From contig SVSA01000010.1 of NCBI GenBank assembly GCA_015064545.1, positions 1 through 38,643 of the forward strand: a stretch of 38,643 nt of DNA, written 5' to 3'. The notes beneath the pieces were generated by a model. The model did not search any database and had not been told where the DNA came from. It saw only the letters and a list, made by a program, of their open reading frames with translations. Both the position numbers and the translations under genes were made by a program. Below, piece after piece: positions 32,416 through 38,371 of this stretch (within the stretch, counting starts at the first letter, position 1; every line of letters starts with the position of its first letter). The DNA comes from Oscillospiraceae bacterium (lineage in GTDB: Bacteria > Bacillota > Clostridia > Oscillospirales > CAG-272).

Positions 32416-32467
32416 TTGAAAACGAAAAGGTTTTTGTCATCCTTTGGGGATTGCTTCTCACCATCGC

Positions 32468-32496
32468 TTGACAAAACCGTCAAACTATTGTATAAT
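32468..32496 (+). promoter_or_regulatory. promoter of the small lipoprotein
   Basis: TTGACA (32468-32473), 17 bp spacer, TATAAT (32491-32496); both boxes perfect. Confidence 0.82.
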
Positions 32497-32543
32497 AAAA
32501 GAACCATTACAACTCTTGTATCTTATCATAAGGAGACCCTATC

Positions 32544-32885
32544 ATGAAAAAGACTTTGGCATGGATCCTTGCCCTGCTCCTCGTTTCCTCCGCCCTGCTT
32601 CTGACAGCCTGTGAAAACGGAAAGAGCATCGTCGGCACCTGGGTACAGGTCGGCGAAAACAACACCTATATCTTCCATGAGGACGGCACCGGCGAGCATA
32701 ATCAACCGCTTCACAAGATCGACATTACCTATACCATCGACGGCGATACCATCACCATCAACGACAAGTCCCTCTGGGTCATCGACAAAACCGAGACCTA
32801 CACCTTTGAGATTGACGGCGACACGCTTCGCCTGACCAAGGACGATACCACGCTGGTCTTTAACCGCCAGACTGCGGCCGAATAA
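32544..32885 (+). CDS. small lipoprotein with lipocalin-like repeat of beta strands
   Basis: 113 residues. Signal peptide MKKTLAWILALLLVSSALLL with lipobox LTAC. The mature part begins with GTWVQVGENNTYIFHEDGTG and alternates short beta-strands (ITYTIDGDTITIND, TYTFEIDGDTLRLTKDDTTLVF), the pattern of small lipocalin-like/DUF5640-type lipoproteins. It should sit on the outer face of the membrane; function unknown. The ATG at 32544 is preceded by AAGGAG. It is a single-gene unit with its own perfect promoter and terminator. Confidence 0.82.
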   Translation: MKKTLAWILALLLVSSALLLTACENGKSIVGTWVQVGENNTYIFHEDGTGEHNQPLHKIDITYTIDGDTITINDKSLWVIDKTETYTFEIDGDTLRLTKDDTTLVFNRQTAAE

Positions 32886-32895
32886 CAAAATATGC

Positions 32896-32942
32896 AAGCC
32901 CCTCACAGGCCATCCCGGCTCCGCTGTGAGGGGCTTCTTTTT
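32896..32942. terminator. intrinsic terminator after the small lipoprotein gene
   Basis: AAGCCCCTCACAG (32896-32908) pairs perfectly with CTGTGAGGGGCTT (32924-32936), 15-base loop, followed by C and a T-run on the plus strand. It may also serve the convergent GtrA gene. Confidence 0.92.
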
Positions 32943-32957
32943 TCTTCTTGCACGTTT

Positions 32958-33389
32958 TTATTCGTGCTTTTCCTTCGGATTGTCGGCGGTATCGATGCTG
33001 CCGCGAAAGACCACAAAGCGATCAAACAAATATTCGGTCACAAAATTGATAATCATCGTCATAGCCAGCACCAAATATTCGTTCCAACCCACCGAAGTAC
33101 CGGTTAACACCGCCGTCCACCAGGTGGAAAGCGGCGTAAACACCAGATAAAATCCGGCAACCTTCAGCATCGCGATCGGCACATTGTTGGCCGAATGAAA
33201 GGTAAACTTGCGGTTCAGCGTAAAGTTCCACAGCACCGACAGCACCAGCGAGGTCAGATAGGACACCCAGTACCACAGGTGACAAATTTCATTCAGAAGC
33301 GTGAAGCTTACCACCTGAATCACACCGGCGCTGATCGAAAACAGAATAAATTTTAGCGAACGAATCAGTTCTTTTTTCTTTTCACTCAT
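32958..33389 (-). CDS. GtrA-family membrane protein
   Basis: 143 residues with four membrane segments: FILFSISAGVIQVVSFTLL, WVSYLTSLVLSVLWNFTLNRKFTF, MLKVAGFYLVFTPLSTWW and YLVLAMTMIINFVTEYLFDRFVVF. The LSVLWNFTLNRKFTF and NFVTEYLFDRFVVF patterns are hallmarks of GtrA, proposed to help flip lipid-linked sugars for wall glycosylation. Ribosome site before the ATG (33389) is weak (GAGAAATG). The 59-aa ORF upstream (33446-33625) and its strong promoter probably drive this gene. Confidence 0.88.
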   Translation of the reverse strand: MSEKKKELIRSLKFILFSISAGVIQVVSFTLLNEICHLWYWVSYLTSLVLSVLWNFTLNRKFTFHSANNVPIAMLKVAGFYLVFTPLSTWWTAVLTGTSVGWNEYLVLAMTMIINFVTEYLFDRFVVFRGSIDTADNPKEKHE

Positions 33390-33445
33390 AAGGCATTTCT
33401 CATTTCACAGTATTATTGGCATTGCTATCGGTCAGCGCTCATCGC

Positions 33446-33625
33446 TCACCGCAAAAAACGAATTTTCGGCCAAACCATAAACAGACACATGAAAAACATG
33501 CGTTTGCGAAGGCCCGACAGCACAATCCGATGCAACGGCTCAACCTCCTCCGGCGCAAAGGAAAAGCGATATTGCTCCTTAGGGCTTTCTGTCTCCGCGG
33601 CCAGCAAGTCCGTTTGCCGTTCCAA
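33446..33625 (-). CDS. small protein ORF, 59 aa, TTG start
   Basis: An open frame of 59 codons running from TTG (33625) to TGA (33446), too short for standard gene lists. It reads MERQTDLLAAETESPKEQYR, then FSFAPEEVEPLHRIVLSGLR, then KRMFFMCLFMVWPKIRFLR. The first half is acidic; the last 20 residues are basic and hydrophobic, like an amphipathic or membrane-seeking tail. AGGAG lies 12 bases before the TTG and a consensus promoter lies just upstream (33652-33681). The gtrA-like gene starts 56 bp downstream, so it could be a leader or partner of that gene. I do not recognise a family; whether it is translated is unproven. Confidence 0.5.
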   Translation of the reverse strand: MERQTDLLAAETESPKEQYRFSFAPEEVEPLHRIVLSGLRKRMFFMCLFMVWPKIRFLR

Positions 33626-33651
33626 TATCGTCTTCGTCTCCTTTTTTCTTT

Positions 33652-33681
33652 ATTATATCACATCACTAAGAAACTTGTCAA
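33652..33681 (-). promoter_or_regulatory. consensus promoter for the 59-aa ORF and GtrA gene
   Basis: Minus-strand TTGACA (33681-33676), 18 bp spacer, TATAAT (33657-33652). The nearest conventional gene starts 260 bases downstream, which is why the intervening ORF deserves notice. Confidence 0.75.
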
Positions 33682-33693
33682 GCCCACAAGGAG

Positions 33694-33726
33694 CAAGCCC
33701 CCGAAGGCAATGCCTTCGGGGGCTTG
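33694..33726. terminator. long hairpin, probable terminator of the Gfo/Idh/MocA gene
   Basis: CAAGCCCCCGAAGGCA (33694-33709) and TGCCTTCGGGGGCTTG (33711-33726) are perfect 16 bp arms around a single base, so the effective loop is a few bases. It lies just after the gene ending at 33738. No good T-run follows on the minus strand, so termination may be weaker or the hairpin may protect the 3' end. Confidence 0.7.
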
Positions 33727-33737
33727 AATCTGATTGC

Positions 33738-35000
33738 TTATTCTACCGTTTCGCCCAAAACGAGCTGACGGAATTTGGCAAGCTGAGCCTCAGATGCCCG
33801 ATACTCCGGACGCGAGGAGCAGGGGAAGCTGGGGGGTGTGCCGTCTGTCGAATAATACGGGGACAGATGGTCGTTCTCATACTGCTTGCGGTCTTCCTCC
33901 TTGCGGAAATCGGGAAGATCGTAGGGCTTTCCGCCGTCCAAAATCGAACGATGTGCCAGAATCGAAACCGAAGCCATGGTGGTGGCCGAGTAGACATCGT
34001 ACGGCATATCGGGCTGACGGTTTTCCTTAATGCAGTTCAAGAAGTAGCGAGCGATGATATAGTCGCCGCCGCCGTGGCCCGTTTGCTTAATCAGCTCGGC
34101 ATCCTGATCGAAGTTTTCCCAGCTCAAATCGAGCAGATTATCCTCTTCCATACCCTCAGGCTTGGACCAAGCGTTGTAGCGGAGCATCAGCTTGTTGCCC
34201 ATACCGCGCAGGTTTTCCACCTGGCCTTCGGTACCGCAAATGCGATAGGAATCGCCGTGTGCCCCAAAGGTCGAGCAGCCGGTAAACTTAAAGACCGAAT
34301 CATCGTCGTTCATCGTCATCATAACCGAAGCGCGGTCGGCATACTGACGAGCCATCGGCACATCATCGCCATAGGGTGCAAAGCACGGGAACGCAACAAC
34401 ACGCTTGGGAGTAGCGCCGGTCGCCGCCATCAGAGGCGCCAGCGAGTGCGTCAGATAATAGGTACGAGGGGTATAATTGCGCCAATGATCGAGAGTATAG
34501 ATATAGGTTTTATGGAACTCCAGATCATACGGATTTACCGGATGATTGTATTCGCCTTCCGCATACAGGATGCGTCCCAGGGTTCCCTCGCGGCAGATGC
34601 GCTGCATTTCGAGATTGAACAGCATAAACGGGAAGTTTTCGCCGAGCATATAGATCGCCTTGCTTTCCTCAGCGGCGCGAACCAGCGCAACGCCCTCGGC
34701 CATCGTACCGTTACTCATGCATTCCGAATAGACATGAAGTCCGCGGCGCAGACAGCGGATCGCATACGGTGCGTGTTCGTGGAAATAGTTTCCGATAATA
34801 ACGGCGTCCATATCGTGCTCGAGAAATTCGTCGAAATTGCGATACGGCGTTACACCTTCGCCAAGCTTTTTCAGGCCGTTTTGCAAACGTTCCTCATGGA
34901 AATCACAAAGTGCGACAATATCCGCACCCGCCAAAAGAAAGCTTTTGCCCTGTGTGGCGGAGCGTCCGCCGCCGAGAATTCCGATTCTGATCTTTTTCAT
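33738..35000 (-). CDS. Gfo/Idh/MocA-family NAD(P)-dependent oxidoreductase
   Basis: 420 residues. The N-terminal Rossmann fold reads IRIGILGGGRSATQGKSFL with D33-like ALCDF. DAVIIGNYFHEHAPYAIRCLRRGLHVYSECM is the family's cofactor/substrate strand, with E replacing the usual EKP. LGENFPFMLFNLEMQRI and GHGGGDYIIARYFLNCI follow; the HGGGDY motif recalls GH109-type NAD-dependent glycosidases (HGGMD). It may oxidise a sugar or cyclitol, or cleave a glycoside by redox chemistry. GGAGG lies 8 bp before the ATG. It is transcribed divergently from an AraC regulator, which probably controls it. Confidence 0.9.
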   Translation of the reverse strand: MKKIRIGILGGGRSATQGKSFLLAGADIVALCDFHEERLQNGLKKLGEGVTPYRNFDEFLEHDMDAVIIGNYFHEHAPYAIRCLRRGLHVYSECMSNGTMAEGVALVRAAEESKAIYMLGENFPFMLFNLEMQRICREGTLGRILYAEGEYNHPVNPYDLEFHKTYIYTLDHWRNYTPRTYYLTHSLAPLMAATGATPKRVVAFPCFAPYGDDVPMARQYADRASVMMTMNDDDSVFKFTGCSTFGAHGDSYRICGTEGQVENLRGMGNKLMLRYNAWSKPEGMEEDNLLDLSWENFDQDAELIKQTGHGGGDYIIARYFLNCIKENRQPDMPYDVYSATTMASVSILAHRSILDGGKPYDLPDFRKEEDRKQYENDHLSPYYSTDGTPPSFPCSSRPEYRASEAQLAKFRQLVLGETVE

Positions 35001-35027
35001 CGGGGTTTCCTCCGTGTTTTTTCTTTC

Positions 35028-35055
35028 ATTATAACAGATTTCGAAAGAAAATCAA
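35028..35055 (-). promoter_or_regulatory. promoter of the oxidoreductase gene
   Basis: Minus-strand TTGATT (35055-35050), 16 bp spacer, TATAAT (35033-35028). Confidence 0.7.
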
Positions 35056-35062
35056 TAGAAAA

Positions 35063-35074
35063 AATCCATGGATT
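35063..35074. promoter_or_regulatory. 12 bp palindrome between divergent promoters
   Basis: AATCCATGGATT is a perfect palindrome placed between the oxidoreductase promoter (-35 ends at 35055) and the AraC promoter (-35 begins at 35098). It is a plausible operator for shared control, although AraC proteins more often use direct repeats. Confidence 0.45.
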
Positions 35075-35097
35075 CATTTGAAATCGTTAGAAAACTC

Positions 35098-35126
35098 TTG
35101 ACTTTCTCGCCGGCTTCCGTTACAAT
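35098..35126 (+). promoter_or_regulatory. promoter of the AraC-type regulator
   Basis: TTGACT (35098-35103), 17 bp spacer, TACAAT (35121-35126). Its position excludes the ATG at 35068 as the translation start of the regulator. Confidence 0.7.
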
Positions 35127-35157
35127 GAAAGTATCCGATGACAAGGGGGAAAGCCCG

Positions 35158-35943
35158 ATGAAAAGCAAAAGCATCTGCAAATTTATTTCGGAAACAACGG
35201 CCGACACGCTGGTTATGCATAACTTCGTCTGCGAGCGAAACGAGGCCGTCATGCGAAAGCCGAACACCTTGCCCTGCCACATGGCCATCCTGACCATTCA
35301 GGGAAGCGGACGCTTCCGCTTTGATAACACAGCCGTCACTTGTACGGTCGGCGATCTTGTCTTTTGCTTCAAGGACGAAACCATGTCCTGCGAACCCGAT
35401 TCAACCTGCGAATACATCTATATCAGCTTTAGCGGCGCTCGCGCCGAAACGCTGTTGCATCGCTTCGGAATTCATAAGCTTAACCGACACTTCCATGGCT
35501 TTGAGGGGCTGATTCCGCTGTGGAGCGATAGTCTCTCGCGTGCCTCCAAGCTGAATATTGATATCGCCTCCGAAAGCGCCCTGCTCTATGCCTTTTCGCG
35601 CTTCTCCTCGGACGAAAAGAAAAAGGGAGATGTTGTGAACCGCGCCGTCCGCTTTTTAGAGGAAAACTTTACCGAGCCCGATCTATCGCTTGCCGAGGTG
35701 GCAGATGCGCTCGGCTACAATATCAAGTATCTCTCGCATATCTTTAAGGAAAAAATCGGCATGAGCTTTTCGGAATATCTTCGTATGCTCCGCATCAAGC
35801 ACGCCGTCATGCTCTTTGATCACGGTTTGGACTCGGTCAAAAACGTCGCCTTTCTGTCAGGCTTCTCCGATCCGCTTTATTTTTCCTCGGTCTTCAAAAG
35901 CGTCGTCGGTATCTCGCCCACGGCCTATAAAGCAAAGACATAA
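35158..35943 (+). CDS. AraC-family transcriptional regulator
   Basis: 261 residues. The N-terminal half is a cupin-like sensor (MAILTIQGSGRFRFDNTAVTCTVGDLVFCF). The C-terminal ~95 residues carry the two helix-turn-helix units of AraC/XylS: LSLAEVADALGYNIKYLSHIFKEKIGMSFSEYL and VKNVAFLSGFSDPLYFSSVFKSVVGISPTAYK. It probably senses a sugar-like ligand and controls the divergent oxidoreductase gene. The ATG at 35158 is chosen because AAGGGGGA lies just upstream and the promoter overlaps the longer reading. A perfect terminator follows. Confidence 0.92.
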   Translation: MKSKSICKFISETTADTLVMHNFVCERNEAVMRKPNTLPCHMAILTIQGSGRFRFDNTAVTCTVGDLVFCFKDETMSCEPDSTCEYIYISFSGARAETLLHRFGIHKLNRHFHGFEGLIPLWSDSLSRASKLNIDIASESALLYAFSRFSSDEKKKGDVVNRAVRFLEENFTEPDLSLAEVADALGYNIKYLSHIFKEKIGMSFSEYLRMLRIKHAVMLFDHGLDSVKNVAFLSGFSDPLYFSSVFKSVVGISPTAYKAKT

Positions 35944-35972
35944 GAAAATCCTCAGACACCTGTCATCCTTCA

Positions 35973-36008
35973 AAAACCGCACGTTGTCGATTGACAACGT
36001 GCGGTTTT
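35973..36008 (+). terminator. intrinsic terminator after the AraC gene
   Basis: AAAACCGCACGTTGTC (35973-35988), loop gatt, GACAACGTGCGGTTTT (35993-36008): a perfect 16 bp stem ending in T4, bidirectional in form. Confidence 0.92.
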
Positions 36009-36027
36009 ACTTCGTGTGAAAATAAAT

Positions 36028-36051
36028 AATCCACCGCGTAGGCGATGGATT
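36028..36051. repeat. small hairpin beside a partial repeat copy
   Basis: AATCCA-c-CGC-gtag-GCG-a-TGGATT forms a 9 bp stem with one mismatch. It directly precedes the partial repeat copy at 36052-36090. Confidence 0.45.
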
Positions 36052-36090
36052 TTGAGGTGCGTTGACAAAAAAGATGACAGCTATTTTTAT
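36052..36090 (+). repeat. partial third copy of the rtcB-flanking repeat
   Basis: TTGAGG, then GTTGACAAAAAAGATG, then CTAT-TTTAT are shared with the right end of the repeat copy at 38242-38346 and the bases beyond it. Hand alignment gives 5 mismatches in 39 positions. The left arm of the inverted repeat is missing. Confidence 0.5.
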
Positions 36091-36142
36091 TCTGCAATTC
36101 GCCATCTCATAGATTCGGCGATAACATAACGTCCCTTTTCTG

Positions 36143-36607
36143 TTATGACTTATTCGCATTCTTTGCGTTGAAGTTTTCGCAAAGCAGGTTCATTGCCGTG
36201 CACAGCTTGTGGAAATACACGAAAGAACCGACGCAAATAAAGGAACCGAACACGTACCAGCCCCAGAAATCGCCCATGTCGAACGAGTAGTTAATGTTTT
36301 TCTCTGCCAATGCATCCTCCACGCGCCGGGTAATGGTATAGAACCACGCCGCAATCACGATTTGGAAGGTAAAGATAGACAAAAGCCATGCAAACAGATA
36401 GTTGAAGGTCTTGTTGCCATCGCGTCTGGGCGCGACTTTGTCGATGTCAAACGAGAAGGGGATGAAAAACACAATGCTGTAAATGCCCAGTGTCAGAATG
36501 TTTAAGATCATCAACTTCCACATGCTTCTGTTGGTTTTCAGCTCGAGTTCCTTGTGCGCGCGTTCTTTGGCTGCGGCTTCGTAGTCAAGATCGTAAGGGT
36601 ATGCCAT
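36143..36607 (-). CDS. DUF4234-type small membrane protein
   Basis: 154 residues. A charged N-terminus (YEAAAKERAHKELELKTNR) leads to RSMWKLMILNILTLGIYSIVFFIPFSFDIDKVAPRRDG, the typical DUF4234 first hairpin, then two or three further membrane segments (FNYLFAWLLSIFTFQIVIAAWFYTI, WGWYVFGSFICVGSFVYFHKL). Function of the family is unknown. AAGGAG lies 8 bp before the ATG, with a promoter at 36634-36662. It sits in the repeat-containing right end of the window and its codon use is more mixed than that of the carbohydrate locus. Confidence 0.83.
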   Translation of the reverse strand: MAYPYDLDYEAAAKERAHKELELKTNRSMWKLMILNILTLGIYSIVFFIPFSFDIDKVAPRRDGNKTFNYLFAWLLSIFTFQIVIAAWFYTITRRVEDALAEKNINYSFDMGDFWGWYVFGSFICVGSFVYFHKLCTAMNLLCENFNAKNANKS

Positions 36608-36633
36608 AAGTATCTCCTTTTTGCGTTTTTTTC

Positions 36634-36662
36634 ATTGTATCACAGAAGTAATGCTTTGTCAA
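36634..36662 (-). promoter_or_regulatory. promoter of the DUF4234 gene
   Basis: Minus-strand TTGACA (36662-36657), 17 bp spacer, TACAAT (36639-36634). Confidence 0.72.
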
Positions 36663-36722
36663 TATGCGCAACAATAGCTCCGCCCCAAAAATCCGCCTGC
36701 CGTGAGATTTTTCAAATAAGTG

Positions 36723-36828
36723 AGAAAAACGGCGAAAAACGAAGAAAACCCGAGAAAATCTCGGGTTTTCTGTTTGGCATCTTTTTTGTCAAGACGCATT
36801 GAGTCTTATTGACAAAAAAGATGCCAAC
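36723..36828 (+). repeat. rtcB-flanking repeat, copy A
   Basis: 106 bp element matching copy B at 38242-38346 with 6 mismatches and one gap by hand alignment. It contains hairpin 1, AAAACCCGAGA-aaa-TCTCGGGTTTT (36745-36769), and hairpin 2, perfect 19 bp arms (36774-36792 and 36809-36827) around 16 bases. It lies 15 bp after the 3' end of rtcB and may terminate it. No transposase is present. Confidence 0.85.
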
Positions 36829-36842
36829 GAAATACTTGAAAA

Positions 36843-38015
36843 TCAGCAGGATTTGAAGTTATATATTGGCTTTATAACCTCGTAATCCGATACCGTTTCG
36901 CCGATAAATTCAAATATCCGAGAAGGCGATTTGTACGCCATCGGACATTCATCAAGGGAACCTTCCGTGGCCGTTGTCGTATAGATCCCTTCCATTTCCC
37001 GCCTGAATTCTTCTACCGTAAAAGCATATTTTGCTTCTGTTCTGGTACATGCGCGACCGGCGCCGTGAGGAGCCGAAAAATTCCATTCGGGATTTCCTTT
37101 TCCGGTTCCCAACAGTGCACCGTCACGCATATTGAGGGGGATGATCACGCGCTCGCCCATGCAAGCCGAAATCGCTCCCTTACGCAGTATCCTATATTCT
37201 GTGTCAATATAGTTATGAATGCACGCGAAACGGTCTGTTACCGTGAGTCCCATATGATCACAGATCAGCTGTGCCATCGTCCGTCTGTTCAAGTCGGCAA
37301 AGGAAACCACAACGTCAAGATCGCTAAGGTATTCCTTGAGCAGCGTTCCTTCAAGAACTGCGGTTTCTCGCTTCACCTGAACGGAGCTTCCGCTTGATTT
37401 TTTGCTGACGAATCCGCCCGCGTCAACGTCATCATAATAACTCTGACGTGCGCGTTTTCTTTGCTTTTTGCATTGGTATCGGTATGCTTGATCCCCGTAA
37501 TAGCTTGCGACGTCGCTGCCGAGCTGACGCGAGCCGGAATGGATGACAAGCACAAGCTCTCCCGCGTCTGTCCGGTCTACCTCTATGAAGTGATTTCCGC
37601 CGCCAAGCGTCCCGATGCTTCTGAGAGCTCGTTCCAAATTGACATTGTCTTTGCAATGCAAGGTGTCAAAGTCAAATGAAGCTACCGGAACATCGTGTGT
37701 CTTTGTACCACTGGGAATAAGGGAATGTATGGTCCTGTCCAGTTTTTCGAGGTCAAGCTCTTGCTCCTTCAAAAACACAACTTCCATTCCGCATCCGATA
37801 TCAACCCCCACAAGAGAGGGCGCGATTCTGTTTTCAACGGTCATGGTCGTACCGACGGCAACGTTTTTGCCCGAATGTGTGTCGGGCATGATGCGTATCT
37901 TGCTATCGGCATACGCTTCCTCGCGCAATAATTCACAGATCTGTGTTTTAGTGGATTTGTCGATTTTATCGGCAAACACGATTGCGGAGTTTCTTTTTCC
38001 TTGTAGTTTGATCAT
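36843..38015 (-). CDS. rtcB: RtcB-family RNA 3'-phosphate ligase, short form
   Basis: 390 residues, the length of the short bacterial RtcB branch (E. coli RtcB is ~408, archaeal ~480). The enzyme joins 2',3'-cyclic-phosphate or 3'-phosphate ends to 5'-OH RNA using GTP and Mn. Metal and nucleotide residues are intact: D72 and C75 in GVDIGCGM, N141-H142 in GGGNHF, H159 in IHSGSRQLG, H267 in IHNYID, and the guanylated His H317 in SAPHGAGR. MPDTHSGKNVAVGTT (43-57) is the N-terminal signature. AGGAG lies about 6 bp before the ATG at 38015. No archease or peptide-release-factor-H gene is seen nearby. It is bracketed by two direct copies of a hairpin repeat and preceded by an overlapping 37-codon ORF. 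Confidence 0.94.
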   Translation of the reverse strand: MIKLQGKRNSAIVFADKIDKSTKTQICELLREEAYADSKIRIMPDTHSGKNVAVGTTMTVENRIAPSLVGVDIGCGMEVVFLKEQELDLEKLDRTIHSLIPSGTKTHDVPVASFDFDTLHCKDNVNLERALRSIGTLGGGNHFIEVDRTDAGELVLVIHSGSRQLGSDVASYYGDQAYRYQCKKQRKRARQSYYDDVDAGGFVSKKSSGSSVQVKRETAVLEGTLLKEYLSDLDVVVSFADLNRRTMAQLICDHMGLTVTDRFACIHNYIDTEYRILRKGAISACMGERVIIPLNMRDGALLGTGKGNPEWNFSAPHGAGRACTRTEAKYAFTVEEFRREMEGIYTTTATEGSLDECPMAYKSPSRIFEFIGETVSDYEVIKPIYNFKSC

Positions 38016-38079
38016 TATATCTCCTATTCATATTTTGTTTTGTTTGTAGTGTGTTTGTAAAGTGTACAGTTGCAGACAT
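37966..38079 (-). CDS. 37-codon leader ORF overlapping the rtcB start
   Basis: ATG at 38079 has a very good ribosome site (AAAAGGAG, 9 bases away). The frame reads MSATVHFTNTLQTKQNMNRR, then YNDQTTRKKKLRNRVCR, and stops at 37966, running across the rtcB ATG (38015) in another frame. The product is basic and unlike known proteins. It may be a regulatory upstream ORF: ribosomes translating it would pass over the rtcB ribosome site. Chance is possible for so short a frame. Confidence 0.4.
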   Translation of the reverse strand: MSATVHFTNTLQTKQNMNRRYNDQTTRKKKLRNRVCR

Positions 38080-38116
38080 AATAATCAACTCCTTTTCGTA
38101 ATTTGTATTGAAATTA

Positions 38117-38145
38117 TACCATGATTTTTATGATTCGTCAAGTAT
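38117..38145 (-). promoter_or_regulatory. promoter of rtcB
   Basis: Minus-strand TTGACG, 17 bp spacer, TATAAT (about 38139 down to 38117). It lies about 35-40 bases before the leader ORF and 100 before the rtcB ATG. Confidence 0.7.
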
Positions 38146-38241
38146 ACGCACGTCTAAAAAGATAAGGGAAAGGTTCGCTTCTGCTCCCTTGCTCAAAAAT
38201 GCCGTTTGGCATCTTTTTATTTGTACTATAATCCGATTTAC

Positions 38242-38346
38242 AGAAAAACGGTGAAAAACGAAGAAAACCCGAGAAAATCTCGGGTTTTCTTCTTGCATCT
38301 TTTTTGTCAAGACGCATTGAGGCGTGTTGACAAAAAAGATGCCAAC
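38242..38346 (+). repeat. rtcB-flanking repeat, copy B
   Basis: 105 bp copy in the same orientation as copy A, 1.5 kb away. Hairpin 1 is at 38264-38288. Hairpin 2 has 16 bp perfect arms (38295-38310 and 38327-38342). The loop differs from copy A (GACGCATTGAGGCGTG against GACGCATTGAGTCTTA), yet each loop can form its own short inner stem. Confidence 0.85.
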
Positions 38347-38371
38347 TATATTTATGCATTTTCCGTATTTT

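Noticed and set aside
33489-35081. 530-codon plus-strand frame opposite the Gfo/Idh/MocA gene
   Set aside because: No ribosome site or family motif, and the opposite strand encodes an unmistakable oxidoreductase with its own promoter.
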